A stretch of DNA of 64,000 nt from Microbacterium sp. SS28 (GTDB lineage: Bacteria > Actinomycetota > Actinomycetes > Actinomycetales > Microbacteriaceae). Below, in pieces: positions 25,165 to 32,696 of the stretch; within the stretch, counting starts at the first letter, position 1, and the number at the start of each line of letters is the position of its first letter. Made by a program: the position numbers and the translations under genes. The notes beneath the pieces were generated by a model. That model did not search any database and was not told the origin of the DNA. It was given only the letters and a program-made list of their open reading frames with translations. The stretch lies in NCBI RefSeq assembly GCF_022761035.1, contig NZ_JAKWJP010000001.1, positions 496,001-560,000 on the forward strand, given 5' to 3'.

Positions 25165-25769
25165 CTCTCTACCGGCCCGGTGACGGGCGCCTGCACCGCA
25201 TGCCCGCGGGCCGCAAGACGCTGCTCGTGCTCGCCGTCGTGCTGGGCATCTCGTTCCTCCCCTCGACGTGGTGGGGCGCCGGGGTCGCGGCATCCGTCAC
25301 GGTCCTCGCCTACGCCGCGGCAGGCCTCGGCGACGGGATGCTCGGTCTGCGCGATCTCGCGCACCAGGTGTTCGCGCTGCGCTGGATCCTCGCGTTCACG
25401 CTGGTCAGCCAGCTCATCTTCCTGGGTCCCGAGCCGGCCGTCGCCAACACCACCCGCATCGTCGCAGCGATCGTCGTCAGCGCGCTGCTCGTGCTCACGA
25501 CCCGCGTCACCGAGCTGCTGGACGCGCTCGAGCGCGGGCTCCGCCCCCTCGAGCGTCTGCGCCTCGATTCGCAGCGCGCCGCGCTCATGCTCACCGTGAC
25601 GCTCACCACGATCCCCGTGCTCGCGAGGCTCGCCCGAGAAGTGCGCGACGCGCAGCGCGCCCGCGGCGCCGGGCGCAGCCTGCGCACCTTCGCCGTGCCG
25701 TTCCTCGTCCTGGCCTCGAAGCACGCGTTCGAACTCGGCGACGCCCTCACCGCGCGGGGCGTGCGATGA
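25158..25769 (+). CDS. bioN: ECF transporter T component BioN
   Basis: 203 residues, about four to five membrane helices (LLVLAVVLGISFLP, VTVLAYAAAGL, ILAFTLVSQLIFLG, IVAAIVVSALLVL). The coupling helix EVRDAQRARGAGRSLRTF contains the ARG signature that docks on the ATPase. It overlaps bioM by seven bases and the CHY gene by four. It forms the energy-coupling module with BioM. Confidence 0.9.
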   Translation: MLTLYRPGDGRLHRMPAGRKTLLVLAVVLGISFLPSTWWGAGVAASVTVLAYAAAGLGDGMLGLRDLAHQVFALRWILAFTLVSQLIFLGPEPAVANTTRIVAAIVVSALLVLTTRVTELLDALERGLRPLERLRLDSQRAALMLTVTLTTIPVLARLAREVRDAQRARGAGRSLRTFAVPFLVLASKHAFELGDALTARGVR

Positions 25770-26092
25770 CCTCGCCTCATCCCGTCGTGCGCGGGCCCGT
25801 CGTGGACGACGAGACGCGCTGCATCCACTACCGCACGTCCCTCGACATCATCGCGATCCGGTTCGCGTGCTGCCGCGAGTTCTACCCCTGCCACCTCTGC
25901 CACGCCGAGACGGCGGACCACGCGGCCGAGCAGTGGCCGGTCGCCCATCGCGAGGAGCGCGCCGTGCTCTGCGGAGCCTGCGGGAACCTCCTCACGATCA
26001 CCGAGTACCTCCAGACCGACGCCTGCCCTGCGTGCGCCGCATCCTTCAACCCCGGCTGCGCGCTCCACACCGAGCTGTACTTCCAGGTCTGA
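25766..26092 (+). CDS. CHY zinc-finger protein
   Basis: 108 residues; ATG overlaps the bioN stop. It contains an array of Cys/His ligands: CIHY, CCREFYPCHLCH, HAAEQWPVAHRE, VLCGACGNLLTITEY, CPACAASFNPGCALH. This pattern is the CHY zinc finger known from RCHY1 and Hot13 and found as small free-standing bacterial proteins of unknown function. Several zinc ions could be bound. Being last in the biotin operon with a four-base overlap argues for a linked role, such as chaperoning or sensing, but none is established. Confidence 0.85.
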   Translation: MTSPHPVVRGPVVDDETRCIHYRTSLDIIAIRFACCREFYPCHLCHAETADHAAEQWPVAHREERAVLCGACGNLLTITEYLQTDACPACAASFNPGCALHTELYFQV

Positions 26093-26161
26093 CGCGAGGG
26101 TGCCGGCCCGCGCTTCCGTCATCTGCGGAGAAGTGGATGCCGCATCCCCTGCCGTGCCAGG

Positions 26162-27778
26162 TCACGACTCCTGCGCAGCGGCCGCTTCCGCCTCGGACGC
26201 TTCCGCCTCGGTTGCTTCCGCCTCGGTTGCTTCCGCCTCGGTCGCTTCCGCTTCGATCGCTTCGGCGGCCGCCGTGATCCGGTTCGCCATGCCGCGGAAG
26301 ATGAAGCCGTGGAACGGCAGCACCGCGAACCAGTACAGGCGGCCCGCGAGCCCGAGCGGGAAGAAGACGGCGCGCTGGTCGTACCGCGATCCGGTCCCGT
26401 CGGCGCTCGCGCGCAGCTCGAGCCACGCCAGGCCGGGCACCTTCATCTCGGCCCGCAGTCGCAGCAGGCTGCCCGGCTCGATGGCCTCGACGCGCCAGAA
26501 GTCGAGCGCATCGCCCACCTCGAGCCGCGACCTGCTGCGGCGTCCGCGGGCGAGGCCGACGCCGCCGACGAGTTTGTCCATCCAGCCCCGCATCGCCCAC
26601 AGGAGCGGCTGCGAGTACCAGCCGTTGACGCCCCCGATCCCCTCGATGACGCGCCACAGCTGCGCGGGACTCGCGGGCGTGCGCGCCGAGCGAACGTCGG
26701 TGAAGACGGTCTTCCCCGCCCAATCCGGATCACTCGGCAGCGGATCGCTCGGCACCCCCAGCACCTCGGAGTCGCGCCAGCTCGTCTCGACGCCGTCCTC
26801 CGCTTCGCGCCCGAGCGCGAGGTCGACGGCGCGCCGGTACGGCGTGAGCCCGTCGGCCGGCGGAGCGATGAGCGCGTCGACATCGTGATTCTTGACGATG
26901 CAGTCGTTCTGCAGCGACTCGACGAGCGGCCGCGCGATCGACCGCGGGATGGGCGTCACGAGATTGACCCAGTGCGACGCGAGCCGCGGTGTGAGCACGG
27001 GGAGCGCCGCGATGGGACGCTGCCGCAGCCCCGCCTCGACCGCGTAGCCGTTCATCATCTGGCCGTAGCGCAGCACGTCGGGGCCGCCGATGTCCACCGC
27101 CTGATTGATCTCCGCCGGCACGCGCGCGGCGCCGAGCAGGTAGTGCAGCACATCGCGCACCGCGATCGGCTGAATGCGATTGCGCACCCAGCGCGGCGCC
27201 GGCATGTACGGGAGCACCTCGGTCAGATGCCGCACCATCTCGAACGACGCCGAGCCCGACCCGATCACGACGCCCGCCTGCAGCACGAGCGTCGGCACGC
27301 CCGAGCCCAGCAGTATCCGGCCCACCTCGACGCGGGAGCGCAGGTGCGGCGAGAGCTCCGCATCGTCCGGGTGCAGCCCGCCGAGGTACACGATGCGCGA
27401 GACTCCGGCCGCAGCCGCCGCGTCGGCGATCGTCGTGGCGGCCCGCCGGTCGGCGTCTTCGAAGCCCCGCCCCGCCGCCATCGAGTGGACCAGGTAGTAG
27501 AGCACGTCGACGTCGCGCACGGCCTCGGCGACGGCCGCGGCATCCGTCACGTCTCCGACGTGCGTATCGACGCGCGCCGCCCAGTCGAACGTCCCGACCC
27601 GCCTCGCATCCCGCGCGAGAACCCGCACGCGGTAGCCCGCCGCAAGAAGGCGCGGCACGAGCCGTCCGCCGATGTACCCCGTCGCACCCAGCACGAGGGC
27701 GGTGGGCGGCGACCCGTCGGCTCGCGGGGCGGCGCTCAGTCCCGGCTCACTGCCGGTCGGCGAGGTCGATTCCGTCAC
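26162..27778 (-). CDS. SDR-fold NAD(P)-binding protein with C-terminal DUF2867 domain
   Basis: 538 residues from GTG 27778 (leaderless-type start, see the box at 27785). Residues about 25-260 form an atypical SDR domain: ALVLGATGYIGGRLVPRLLAAGYRVRVLARD, VDVLYYLVHSM, VSRIVYLGGL, VVIGSGSASFEMVRHL. Residues about 345-505 are a DUF2867/START-like domain (WRVIEGIGGVNGWYSQPLLWAMRGWMDKLVGG, VGDALDFWRVEAIEPGSLLRLRAEM, YWFAVLPFHGFIFRGMANRI). The last about 35 residues are an acidic EAEAT repeat. The related family includes sugar-nucleotide epimerase-like proteins; the substrate is unknown. Confidence 0.88.
   Translation of the reverse strand: MTESTSPTGSEPGLSAAPRADGSPPTALVLGATGYIGGRLVPRLLAAGYRVRVLARDARRVGTFDWAARVDTHVGDVTDAAAVAEAVRDVDVLYYLVHSMAAGRGFEDADRRAATTIADAAAAAGVSRIVYLGGLHPDDAELSPHLRSRVEVGRILLGSGVPTLVLQAGVVIGSGSASFEMVRHLTEVLPYMPAPRWVRNRIQPIAVRDVLHYLLGAARVPAEINQAVDIGGPDVLRYGQMMNGYAVEAGLRQRPIAALPVLTPRLASHWVNLVTPIPRSIARPLVESLQNDCIVKNHDVDALIAPPADGLTPYRRAVDLALGREAEDGVETSWRDSEVLGVPSDPLPSDPDWAGKTVFTDVRSARTPASPAQLWRVIEGIGGVNGWYSQPLLWAMRGWMDKLVGGVGLARGRRSRSRLEVGDALDFWRVEAIEPGSLLRLRAEMKVPGLAWLELRASADGTGSRYDQRAVFFPLGLAGRLYWFAVLPFHGFIFRGMANRITAAAEAIEAEATEAEATEAEATEAEASEAEAAAAQES
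26184..26258 (-). repeat. Five 15-bp tandem units encoding the acidic EAEAT tail
   Basis: Units of GCTTCCGCCTCGGTT type repeat five times with few differences and keep the frame at the C terminus of the SDR/DUF2867 protein. Near-identical units suggest recent slippage expansion. Confidence 0.85.
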
Positions 27779-27784
27779 CCTCCG

Positions 27785-27790
27785 ACGCTA
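27785..27790 (-). promoter_or_regulatory. -10-like box TAGCGT for the SDR gene
   Basis: On the minus strand TAGCGT ends six bases before GTG 27778, with no ribosome-binding site between. This fits a leaderless promoter. Confidence 0.5.
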
Positions 27791-27971
27791 AGGGGCCCAT
27801 GGATGCCGCTGCCAGGGCTTGCGCGGGACTCCGACACGTGCCATCCCGCGCCGACTGGCTGTCATGCAACCCGGGTGCGAGGGCCCCAGCTCGGCGTTCC
27901 TCACTCGCTGCCCTCGTCGAGTGGAGATTCCGTGTCAGCCGCATGGCACGGGCTGCGGAGGTGGTGGTCGA

Positions 27972-27977
27972 TACCAT
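27972..27977 (+). promoter_or_regulatory. -10-like box TACCAT for the P-loop kinase
   Basis: TACCAT is followed by seven bases and GTG 27985, in frame with the kinase. It decides the start of that gene. Confidence 0.5.
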
Positions 27978-27984
27978 CGGCACC

Positions 27985-28551
27985 GTGTTGCGCTTCGACG
28001 ACCCGCTTCCAGTACGACCGAGACGTGTTCTGGTCGCTGGAGTATCGGGGGTCGGGAAGACGAGCCTCGCGCGACGGATCGCGGAGATCATCGACGCCCC
28101 GCACACCGAGATCGACGCGCTCTATCACGGCGCGGGCTGGGTTCCCCGTGACGACTTCCTCGACGACGTGCGCCGTCTCATCGCGCGAGAGTCGTGGACG
28201 ACCGAATGGCAGTACTCGACCGCGCGGTCCCTCCTCGCGGCGCGCGCCGACACGGTCGTGTGGCTCGACCTGCCGTTCGCGACGGTGACTCTCCCCCGTG
28301 TCGTGCGGCGCACGCTGCGGCGACGGCTGGGACGGGAGATCCTGTGGAACGGCAACGTGGAGCCGCCGCTGCACACGATCTTCACCGATCGGGAGCACAT
28401 CGTGCGCTGGGCGGTCTCCACACGGAACAAGTATCGGATGCGGATACCGGCACTCGAGCGTGAGAACCCGCACCTGACCGTGGTTCATCTCACGTCTCAG
28501 CGCCAGGTCGAACATTGGCTGAGCGGATCACTCGCACACGCAGTCCGATGA
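27985..28551 (+). CDS. P-loop NTPase, topology-modulation / adenylate-kinase-like
   Basis: 188 residues from GTG 27985. The longer open frame upstream is rejected because a -10-like box sits seven bases before this codon and the protein then begins MLRFDDPLPVRPRRVLVAGVSGVGKTSLARRIAE. Walker A is GVSGVGKTS, and VVWLDLPFATV is a Walker-B-like strand. RRTLRRRLGREILWNGN is a basic lid segment like that of FlaR/topology-modulation proteins. The family are small nucleoside or nucleotide kinases; the substrate is uncertain. Stands alone. Confidence 0.8.
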   Translation: MLRFDDPLPVRPRRVLVAGVSGVGKTSLARRIAEIIDAPHTEIDALYHGAGWVPRDDFLDDVRRLIARESWTTEWQYSTARSLLAARADTVVWLDLPFATVTLPRVVRRTLRRRLGREILWNGNVEPPLHTIFTDREHIVRWAVSTRNKYRMRIPALERENPHLTVVHLTSQRQVEHWLSGSLAHAVR

Positions 28552-28583
28552 GGTGGCGGCGACCGAACAACGCGAGGGTCGCG

Positions 28584-29189
28584 CTATCCCTGTCCCGGCG
28601 CTCCGTATACCCCGCCGTCAGGCAGGGGCGGGCAGGTGGCAGATGCGGTGAGCGCGGCGATCTCGGCTCTCACGGCGACGCCATCGCCCGTTCTCGCGAT
28701 CGTGTACACGATTCCTTCCTGCGAATCCGGCGCAGGGATGTAACCGACCATCGCGCTGGTGATCGCCGGGTCGTCCGACGTCGGCGCAGATGCCGTCGTA
28801 ATGAGGTCGGCTGTCGGATGCTCCCTCAGCCAATTGGACGCGTCGCTGACGGTCGCACCCGGGATTCTCCAGAACGCCTCGAACTCTTCGACCGGGCCAC
28901 ACGGCCACCCGGTGTAAGAGTTGAAGCCCCCGATGGGTGCGTCGGAGGCAACGGCTCCCGGGGGAAGTGCTGCCGCCTCGAGCCAGGCCTGGACTCGCTC
29001 GCGCGCCGCGGCGACCTCACTGTCGACAGCGGCGGCGGGCTCGCTCGTCGCAGTGGGCTCGCTCGTCTCGGTGGGCTCACTGATGACCTCCGGCGTGACG
29101 ACTCCCGCGCCCGCCGCAGGGGTGGCACACCCGGTCATCGCCAGGGCAAGAATCAACGAACCGGCGAGCGCGACGAGGCGACATTGCAT
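28584..29189 (-). CDS. Putative lipoprotein
   Basis: 201 residues. The signal peptide MQCRLVALAGSLILALAMTG ends at lipobox Cys21 (AMTGC), so it is predicted to be attached to the outer face of the membrane. Residues 30-55 are a Thr/Ser/Glu/Pro-rich linker (EPTETSEPTATSEPAAA). The mature domain has no recognised fold; two Cys (in WPCGP and TCPPL) might pair. TACGGT lies six bases before the ATG, a leaderless-type start. Divergent from the helicase gene. Confidence 0.82.
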   Translation of the reverse strand: MQCRLVALAGSLILALAMTGCATPAAGAGVVTPEVISEPTETSEPTATSEPAAAVDSEVAAARERVQAWLEAAALPPGAVASDAPIGGFNSYTGWPCGPVEEFEAFWRIPGATVSDASNWLREHPTADLITTASAPTSDDPAITSAMVGYIPAPDSQEGIVYTIARTGDGVAVRAEIAALTASATCPPLPDGGVYGAPGQG

Positions 29190-29195
29190 GCGCCC

Positions 29196-29201
29196 ACCGT
29201 A
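29196..29201 (-). promoter_or_regulatory. -10-like box TACGGT for the lipoprotein gene
   Basis: On the minus strand TACGGT is followed by GGGCGC and ATG 29189. No ribosome-binding site is seen. Confidence 0.45.
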
Positions 29202-29301
29202 GCGGCCGGATCACACCCGACCTGACCGCGCTCGGCGCCGGCTCCCATCCCGTCGCCGCCGACGGCCACCAATACCTGAGCTGAATGTCCGGGGATCTTG
29301 T

Positions 29302-29307
29302 TAGCGT
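29302..29307 (+). promoter_or_regulatory. -10-like box TAGCGT for the helicase
   Basis: TAGCGT is followed by seven bases and GTG 29315. It supports starting the helicase there rather than at the in-frame ATG 29285. Confidence 0.45.
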
Positions 29308-29314
29308 CACGTCC

Positions 29315-31321
29315 GTGGCAGTATCCGATGCGCTCGCCGGGCTGGATCCGGCACAGCTCGAGGCCGTCGAGCACGGCGATGGGCCACTCGTGGTCGCGGC
29401 GGGGGCCGGCACCGGGAAGACGCGTGTGCTCACCGCGCGGGTTGCGCGGCTGCTCGAGGCGGGGATCGCACCCGAACGGATCCTGCTGCTGACGTTCACC
29501 CGGCGCGCGGCGTCCGCGATGCTCTCTCGCGCCGCCGTGATGTGCGGCGACGCGCAGGCCGCGCAGCGCATCGCCGGTGGCACGTTCCATGCCGTCGCGC
29601 ACCGGATCGTCGCCGAGCACGCGCAGCATCTGGGTCTGGCCGACGTGACGGTCATCGATCCCGACGACGTCATCGACCTGATCGACCTCCTGCGGGCGGA
29701 GCACGGGCTCGACGGCACCGAGGTGCGGCTGCCCACGACACGCACGATCGCCGACATCGGCTCCCGCGCGATCAACACCGCAACCCCGGCCCGCGCCGTC
29801 ATCGAAGCGCAGTTTCCGTGGGCGCTCGAGCAGGCCGACGCGATCGCCGGCCTGCTGCGCCACTACCGCGAACGCAAGCGTGAACGCGGCCTGCTCGACC
29901 TCGATGATCTGCTCATCGCCTTGCGGGCGCTCGTCGCTGACCCCGATGTCGGAGCACGCCTGCGGGCGCGCTGGGACTGGGTGCTCGTCGACGAGTACCA
30001 GGACGTGAACCAGCTCCAGGTCGACATCGTGCGCGGGCTCAGTCCCGACGGCCGCGGGCTCACGGTCGTCGGCGACGATGCACAGGCGATCTACGCGTTC
30101 CGGGGGGCGAGCGCCGGGCACCTGCTCGAGCTCGTCGAGGCGTACCCCGACGCCACGCTCGTGCGCCTCGAACGCAATTTCCGTTCCACGCAGCCGATCC
30201 TCGACCTCGCGAACCAGGTGCGCCCGGGCGACCTGAGGCTGCGGCTCGTCGCCGACCGACCGCAGCCGGGCGCCCGCCCGACGCTGGTGACCTGCCGCAA
30301 CGCCGACGACGAGGCCCGCACGATCGCGGACCGCATCCTCGCCGCGCACATCGAGGGCACGCCGCTGCGTGCGCAGGCTGTGCTGATGCGCACCGGATCC
30401 CACAGCGCACAGCTCGAGGTCGAGCTCAAGGTGCGGGCGATCCCGTTCCACAAGTTCGGCGGGATCGGGTACCTGGAGACCGCGCACGTGCGCGACCTGC
30501 TGGCCAGCTTCCGCGTGATTCTCAACCCGGCGGACGAGGTGTCCTGGTACCGCCTACTCACGCGGCACCGTGCGATCGGCAAAGCGAGTGCCCGCGGGCT
30601 GGCCCGGATCCTCGCAGACGGGGGCGTCGATCGCACCGCCGACGCGGTCGCGGAAGCACCCGCGAAGGCGCGCACCGGGCTCGCGTCGACCCTGTCGCTG
30701 CTCAGCGCCGTCGACTCCACGACCGCCGTGCCGGAGTTGGTCGAGGCATGCCGAGGCGCGGTGGATCCGCTGCTGCGCGCGCACTACCCGGATTGGCACC
30801 GTCGCGTGACCGAAGTCGACGGCATCGCGCAGGCCGCCGCCCGGCAGACCGATCTCCGTACGTTCGTGAGCGAGCAGGCGATCGACCCGGTGAACGTCGC
30901 CGGCGACTGGGCGAAGCAGCCACATCTCGATGAGGACTGGCTGACCCTGTCCACGATCCACTCCGCGAAGGGCCTGGAATGGGACACGGTGCACCTGCTG
31001 CGCGCGAACGACGGCGCGATGCCGTCCGATATGGCACTCACCTCGGCCGCCGGGCTCGCCGAGGAGGAGCGCCTCTTCTACGTCGCGGTCACCCGCGCGC
31101 GCGACGCCCTCGACGTGTACGTACCGTCGCAGCTGCCGACGCATCCCACCGCGTTCATGGCCAAGCACGTCACCGCCAAGCCCAGCCGATTCCTGACAGA
31201 ACCCGCACGCGCTCTCATGGAGCCGGTCAGCACCGCCGCCGTCACGCCCGAGCCTGCGATCAAGCGGGCCGTCGTGGCGGCCCGCGTGCGCACTGACGCG
31301 TTCGACGATTTGTTCGCCTGA
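29315..31321 (+). CDS. UvrD/Rep-type SF1A ATP-dependent DNA helicase
   Basis: 668 residues from GTG 29315 (an ATG at 29285 would add ten). SF1A motifs in order: Q motif LDPAQLEAV, motif I AAGAGTGKT, Ia LLLTFTRRAA, II VLVDEYQDVN, III VVGDDAQAIYAFRGA, IV RLERNFRST, V TIHSAKGLEWDTVHL and VI LFYVAVTRARDALDV. It acts as a 3'-5' DNA translocase in repair or replication restart. The C terminus (residues 610-668) is a short non-conserved tail. The GGATGCC word common elsewhere appears absent from this gene by eye. No operon partner. Confidence 0.92.
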   Translation: MAVSDALAGLDPAQLEAVEHGDGPLVVAAGAGTGKTRVLTARVARLLEAGIAPERILLLTFTRRAASAMLSRAAVMCGDAQAAQRIAGGTFHAVAHRIVAEHAQHLGLADVTVIDPDDVIDLIDLLRAEHGLDGTEVRLPTTRTIADIGSRAINTATPARAVIEAQFPWALEQADAIAGLLRHYRERKRERGLLDLDDLLIALRALVADPDVGARLRARWDWVLVDEYQDVNQLQVDIVRGLSPDGRGLTVVGDDAQAIYAFRGASAGHLLELVEAYPDATLVRLERNFRSTQPILDLANQVRPGDLRLRLVADRPQPGARPTLVTCRNADDEARTIADRILAAHIEGTPLRAQAVLMRTGSHSAQLEVELKVRAIPFHKFGGIGYLETAHVRDLLASFRVILNPADEVSWYRLLTRHRAIGKASARGLARILADGGVDRTADAVAEAPAKARTGLASTLSLLSAVDSTTAVPELVEACRGAVDPLLRAHYPDWHRRVTEVDGIAQAAARQTDLRTFVSEQAIDPVNVAGDWAKQPHLDEDWLTLSTIHSAKGLEWDTVHLLRANDGAMPSDMALTSAAGLAEEERLFYVAVTRARDALDVYVPSQLPTHPTAFMAKHVTAKPSRFLTEPARALMEPVSTAAVTPEPAIKRAVVAARVRTDAFDDLFA

Positions 31322-31352
31322 TCTTCATCGGCTGGCCTCGCCCCTGGCGCGC

Positions 31353-31366
31353 CGACACGCGTGTCG
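31353..31366. promoter_or_regulatory. 14-base perfect palindrome after the helicase
   Basis: CGACACGCGTGTCG is perfectly symmetric and lies between the helicase stop and the cupin promoter. It could be an operator for the cupin gene or part of a terminator. Confidence 0.25.
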
Positions 31367-31477
31367 CAGACTTCGTCGCTCACGGCGACGGACGCCCGCG
31401 GATCGGGTCCCCCTGGATCGCCTGTGACGGGCGGAGGAGTCCCGCGGATCAACATCCCGGGAACAAGCAGGCATCCG

Positions 31478-31483
31478 TAAGCT
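31478..31483 (+). promoter_or_regulatory. -10-like box TAAGCT for the cupin gene
   Basis: TAAGCT is followed by CGCCTCT and GTG 31491. A leaderless start is inferred. Confidence 0.45.
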
Positions 31484-31490
31484 CGCCTCT

Positions 31491-31835
31491 GTGAGCACGC
31501 AGCCCGTCATTCGTAAAGTCCTCATCGACCAGCTTCTGCCGGCGCCGCTTCCGACGACCCACGTCGAGATCCGCCGGATCACGATGGAGCCCAACACCGC
31601 GGCCGGTGCACATGCCCACAACGGGCCGGTCTTCGGCTCGATCGAGCGCGGCGCTGTGATCTTCCGGATCGCCGACGAGCCCGCCGCCATACTCCGCGCC
31701 GGCGACATCTTCTACGAACCGGCCGGCGTCGTGGTCTCCCAGTTCGACGCCACCGAAGACGGCGCCGTCTTCCTCGGCTATTTCCTCCTCACCGAGGACC
31801 AAACCAGCGAGCTCCGCCAGATCGACGCTGACTGA
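31491..31835 (+). CDS. Cupin domain protein
   Basis: 114 residues from GTG 31491. Single cupin-2 barrel: motif 1-like TAAGAHAHNGPVFGSIERGAVIF with two His residues, and motif 2-like LRAGDIFYEPAGVVVSQFDA. Small free-standing cupins bind a metal or small ligand and range from isomerases to stress proteins. No signal peptide. The function cannot be narrowed from context. Confidence 0.82.
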   Translation: MSTQPVIRKVLIDQLLPAPLPTTHVEIRRITMEPNTAAGAHAHNGPVFGSIERGAVIFRIADEPAAILRAGDIFYEPAGVVVSQFDATEDGAVFLGYFLLTEDQTSELRQIDAD

Positions 31836-32013
31836 ACAGCCGACAGTCACCCTCGCACGGCACGCCGGACAGGCGCCGGACGCAGCGGTGTCGGCTCAAA
31901 GTGTGCGTCTCTCGACCCTCTTGCGCCTGGTGGCCGGGGCCTGGAGGGTTGGTGGGGACCGCCTCGGGTGACCGCTGGCGGGTGCGCGTCGCCGGCGCGG
32001 AGGGGTGGAACGG

Positions 32014-32466
32014 ATGACGGATTCCGAAGAGCGGTCGGTCAGCGAGTTCATCGCCTCCCTGGCGGGTGAGCAGACCATCCAGGACGCCGAAACCCTGGTG
32101 CAGATCATGCAGCGGATCAGCGGGCTCGAGCCCACGCTGTGGAACGTCGGCACGATCGGATTCGGCACCTATCACTACCGATATGACAGCGGCCGTGAGG
32201 GCGAGGGACACACGATCGGGTTCTATCCGCGGCGAGGCAAGTTGACCATCTATCTGATGGACGGCACCACGCGCCACCGCGCGCTGCTCGCCGAACTGGG
32301 AAAGCACACCACGACGGGGTACTGCCTGTACATCCGGCGTCTGAGCGACATCGACCTCTCCGTGCTGGAGCGAATCGTTGACGCGTCGTACCGGTTCGTT
32401 GCGGCGAAGGCTCGCAGCGGTCCGATCCGGGAGATCCTGTGGAAGGCCGCTGACGGCGGAGAGTGA
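32014..32466 (+). CDS. DUF1801 family protein
   Basis: 150 residues from ATG 32014, chosen because GGAGGGG lies eight bases upstream. The sequence VSEFIASLAGEQTIQDAETLVQIMQRISGLEPTLWNVGTIGFGTYHYRYDSGREGEGHTIGFYPRRGKLTIYLMDG is characteristic of DUF1801 (YdhG-like). LYIRRLSDIDLSVLERIVDASYR closes the domain. The family is soluble and of unknown function. Alone between the cupin and RNA helicase genes. Confidence 0.85.
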   Translation: MTDSEERSVSEFIASLAGEQTIQDAETLVQIMQRISGLEPTLWNVGTIGFGTYHYRYDSGREGEGHTIGFYPRRGKLTIYLMDGTTRHRALLAELGKHTTTGYCLYIRRLSDIDLSVLERIVDASYRFVAAKARSGPIREILWKAADGGE

Positions 32467-32696
32467 CCTTCCCGCCGATCGCCTGTGGAGGCCCGCCCCT
32501 GCATCCCGACTCCGCGGGTCTGCGGCCGGCGAGGGACGCGCCTGGACAGCGGGCGGCCGCTCGAAACGGCGGGCGTGCGAACGGATGCACCGTTCCTGTC
32601 CTCCGCGCAGAGTACATCGACGCCCGTGGTTCGCCGCAGATATCCCCGCGCGGAGCCACGCACCCCGTCGGCCTAGCTCACCGCGCGGGAGTGTCG
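32467..32696. other. Spacer without a convincing gene
   Basis: About 230 bases between convergent genes. Short frames exist, but none has a ribosome-binding site or recognisable protein, and no strong hairpin was found. Confidence 0.5.

Noticed and set aside
22054..25293. Over 1000-codon minus-strand frame opposite the biotin operon
   Set aside because: Spans five clearly recognised overlapping genes on the plus strand; composition typical of antisense frames in high-GC DNA.
26184..26258. Tandem repeats as a possible CRISPR array
   Set aside because: Units are contiguous 15-mers without spacers and encode an in-frame acidic tail.
27799..27984. N-terminal extension of the P-loop kinase
   Set aside because: Translation is Arg/Ala-rich and non-conserved-looking; a -10-like box places the start at GTG 27985.
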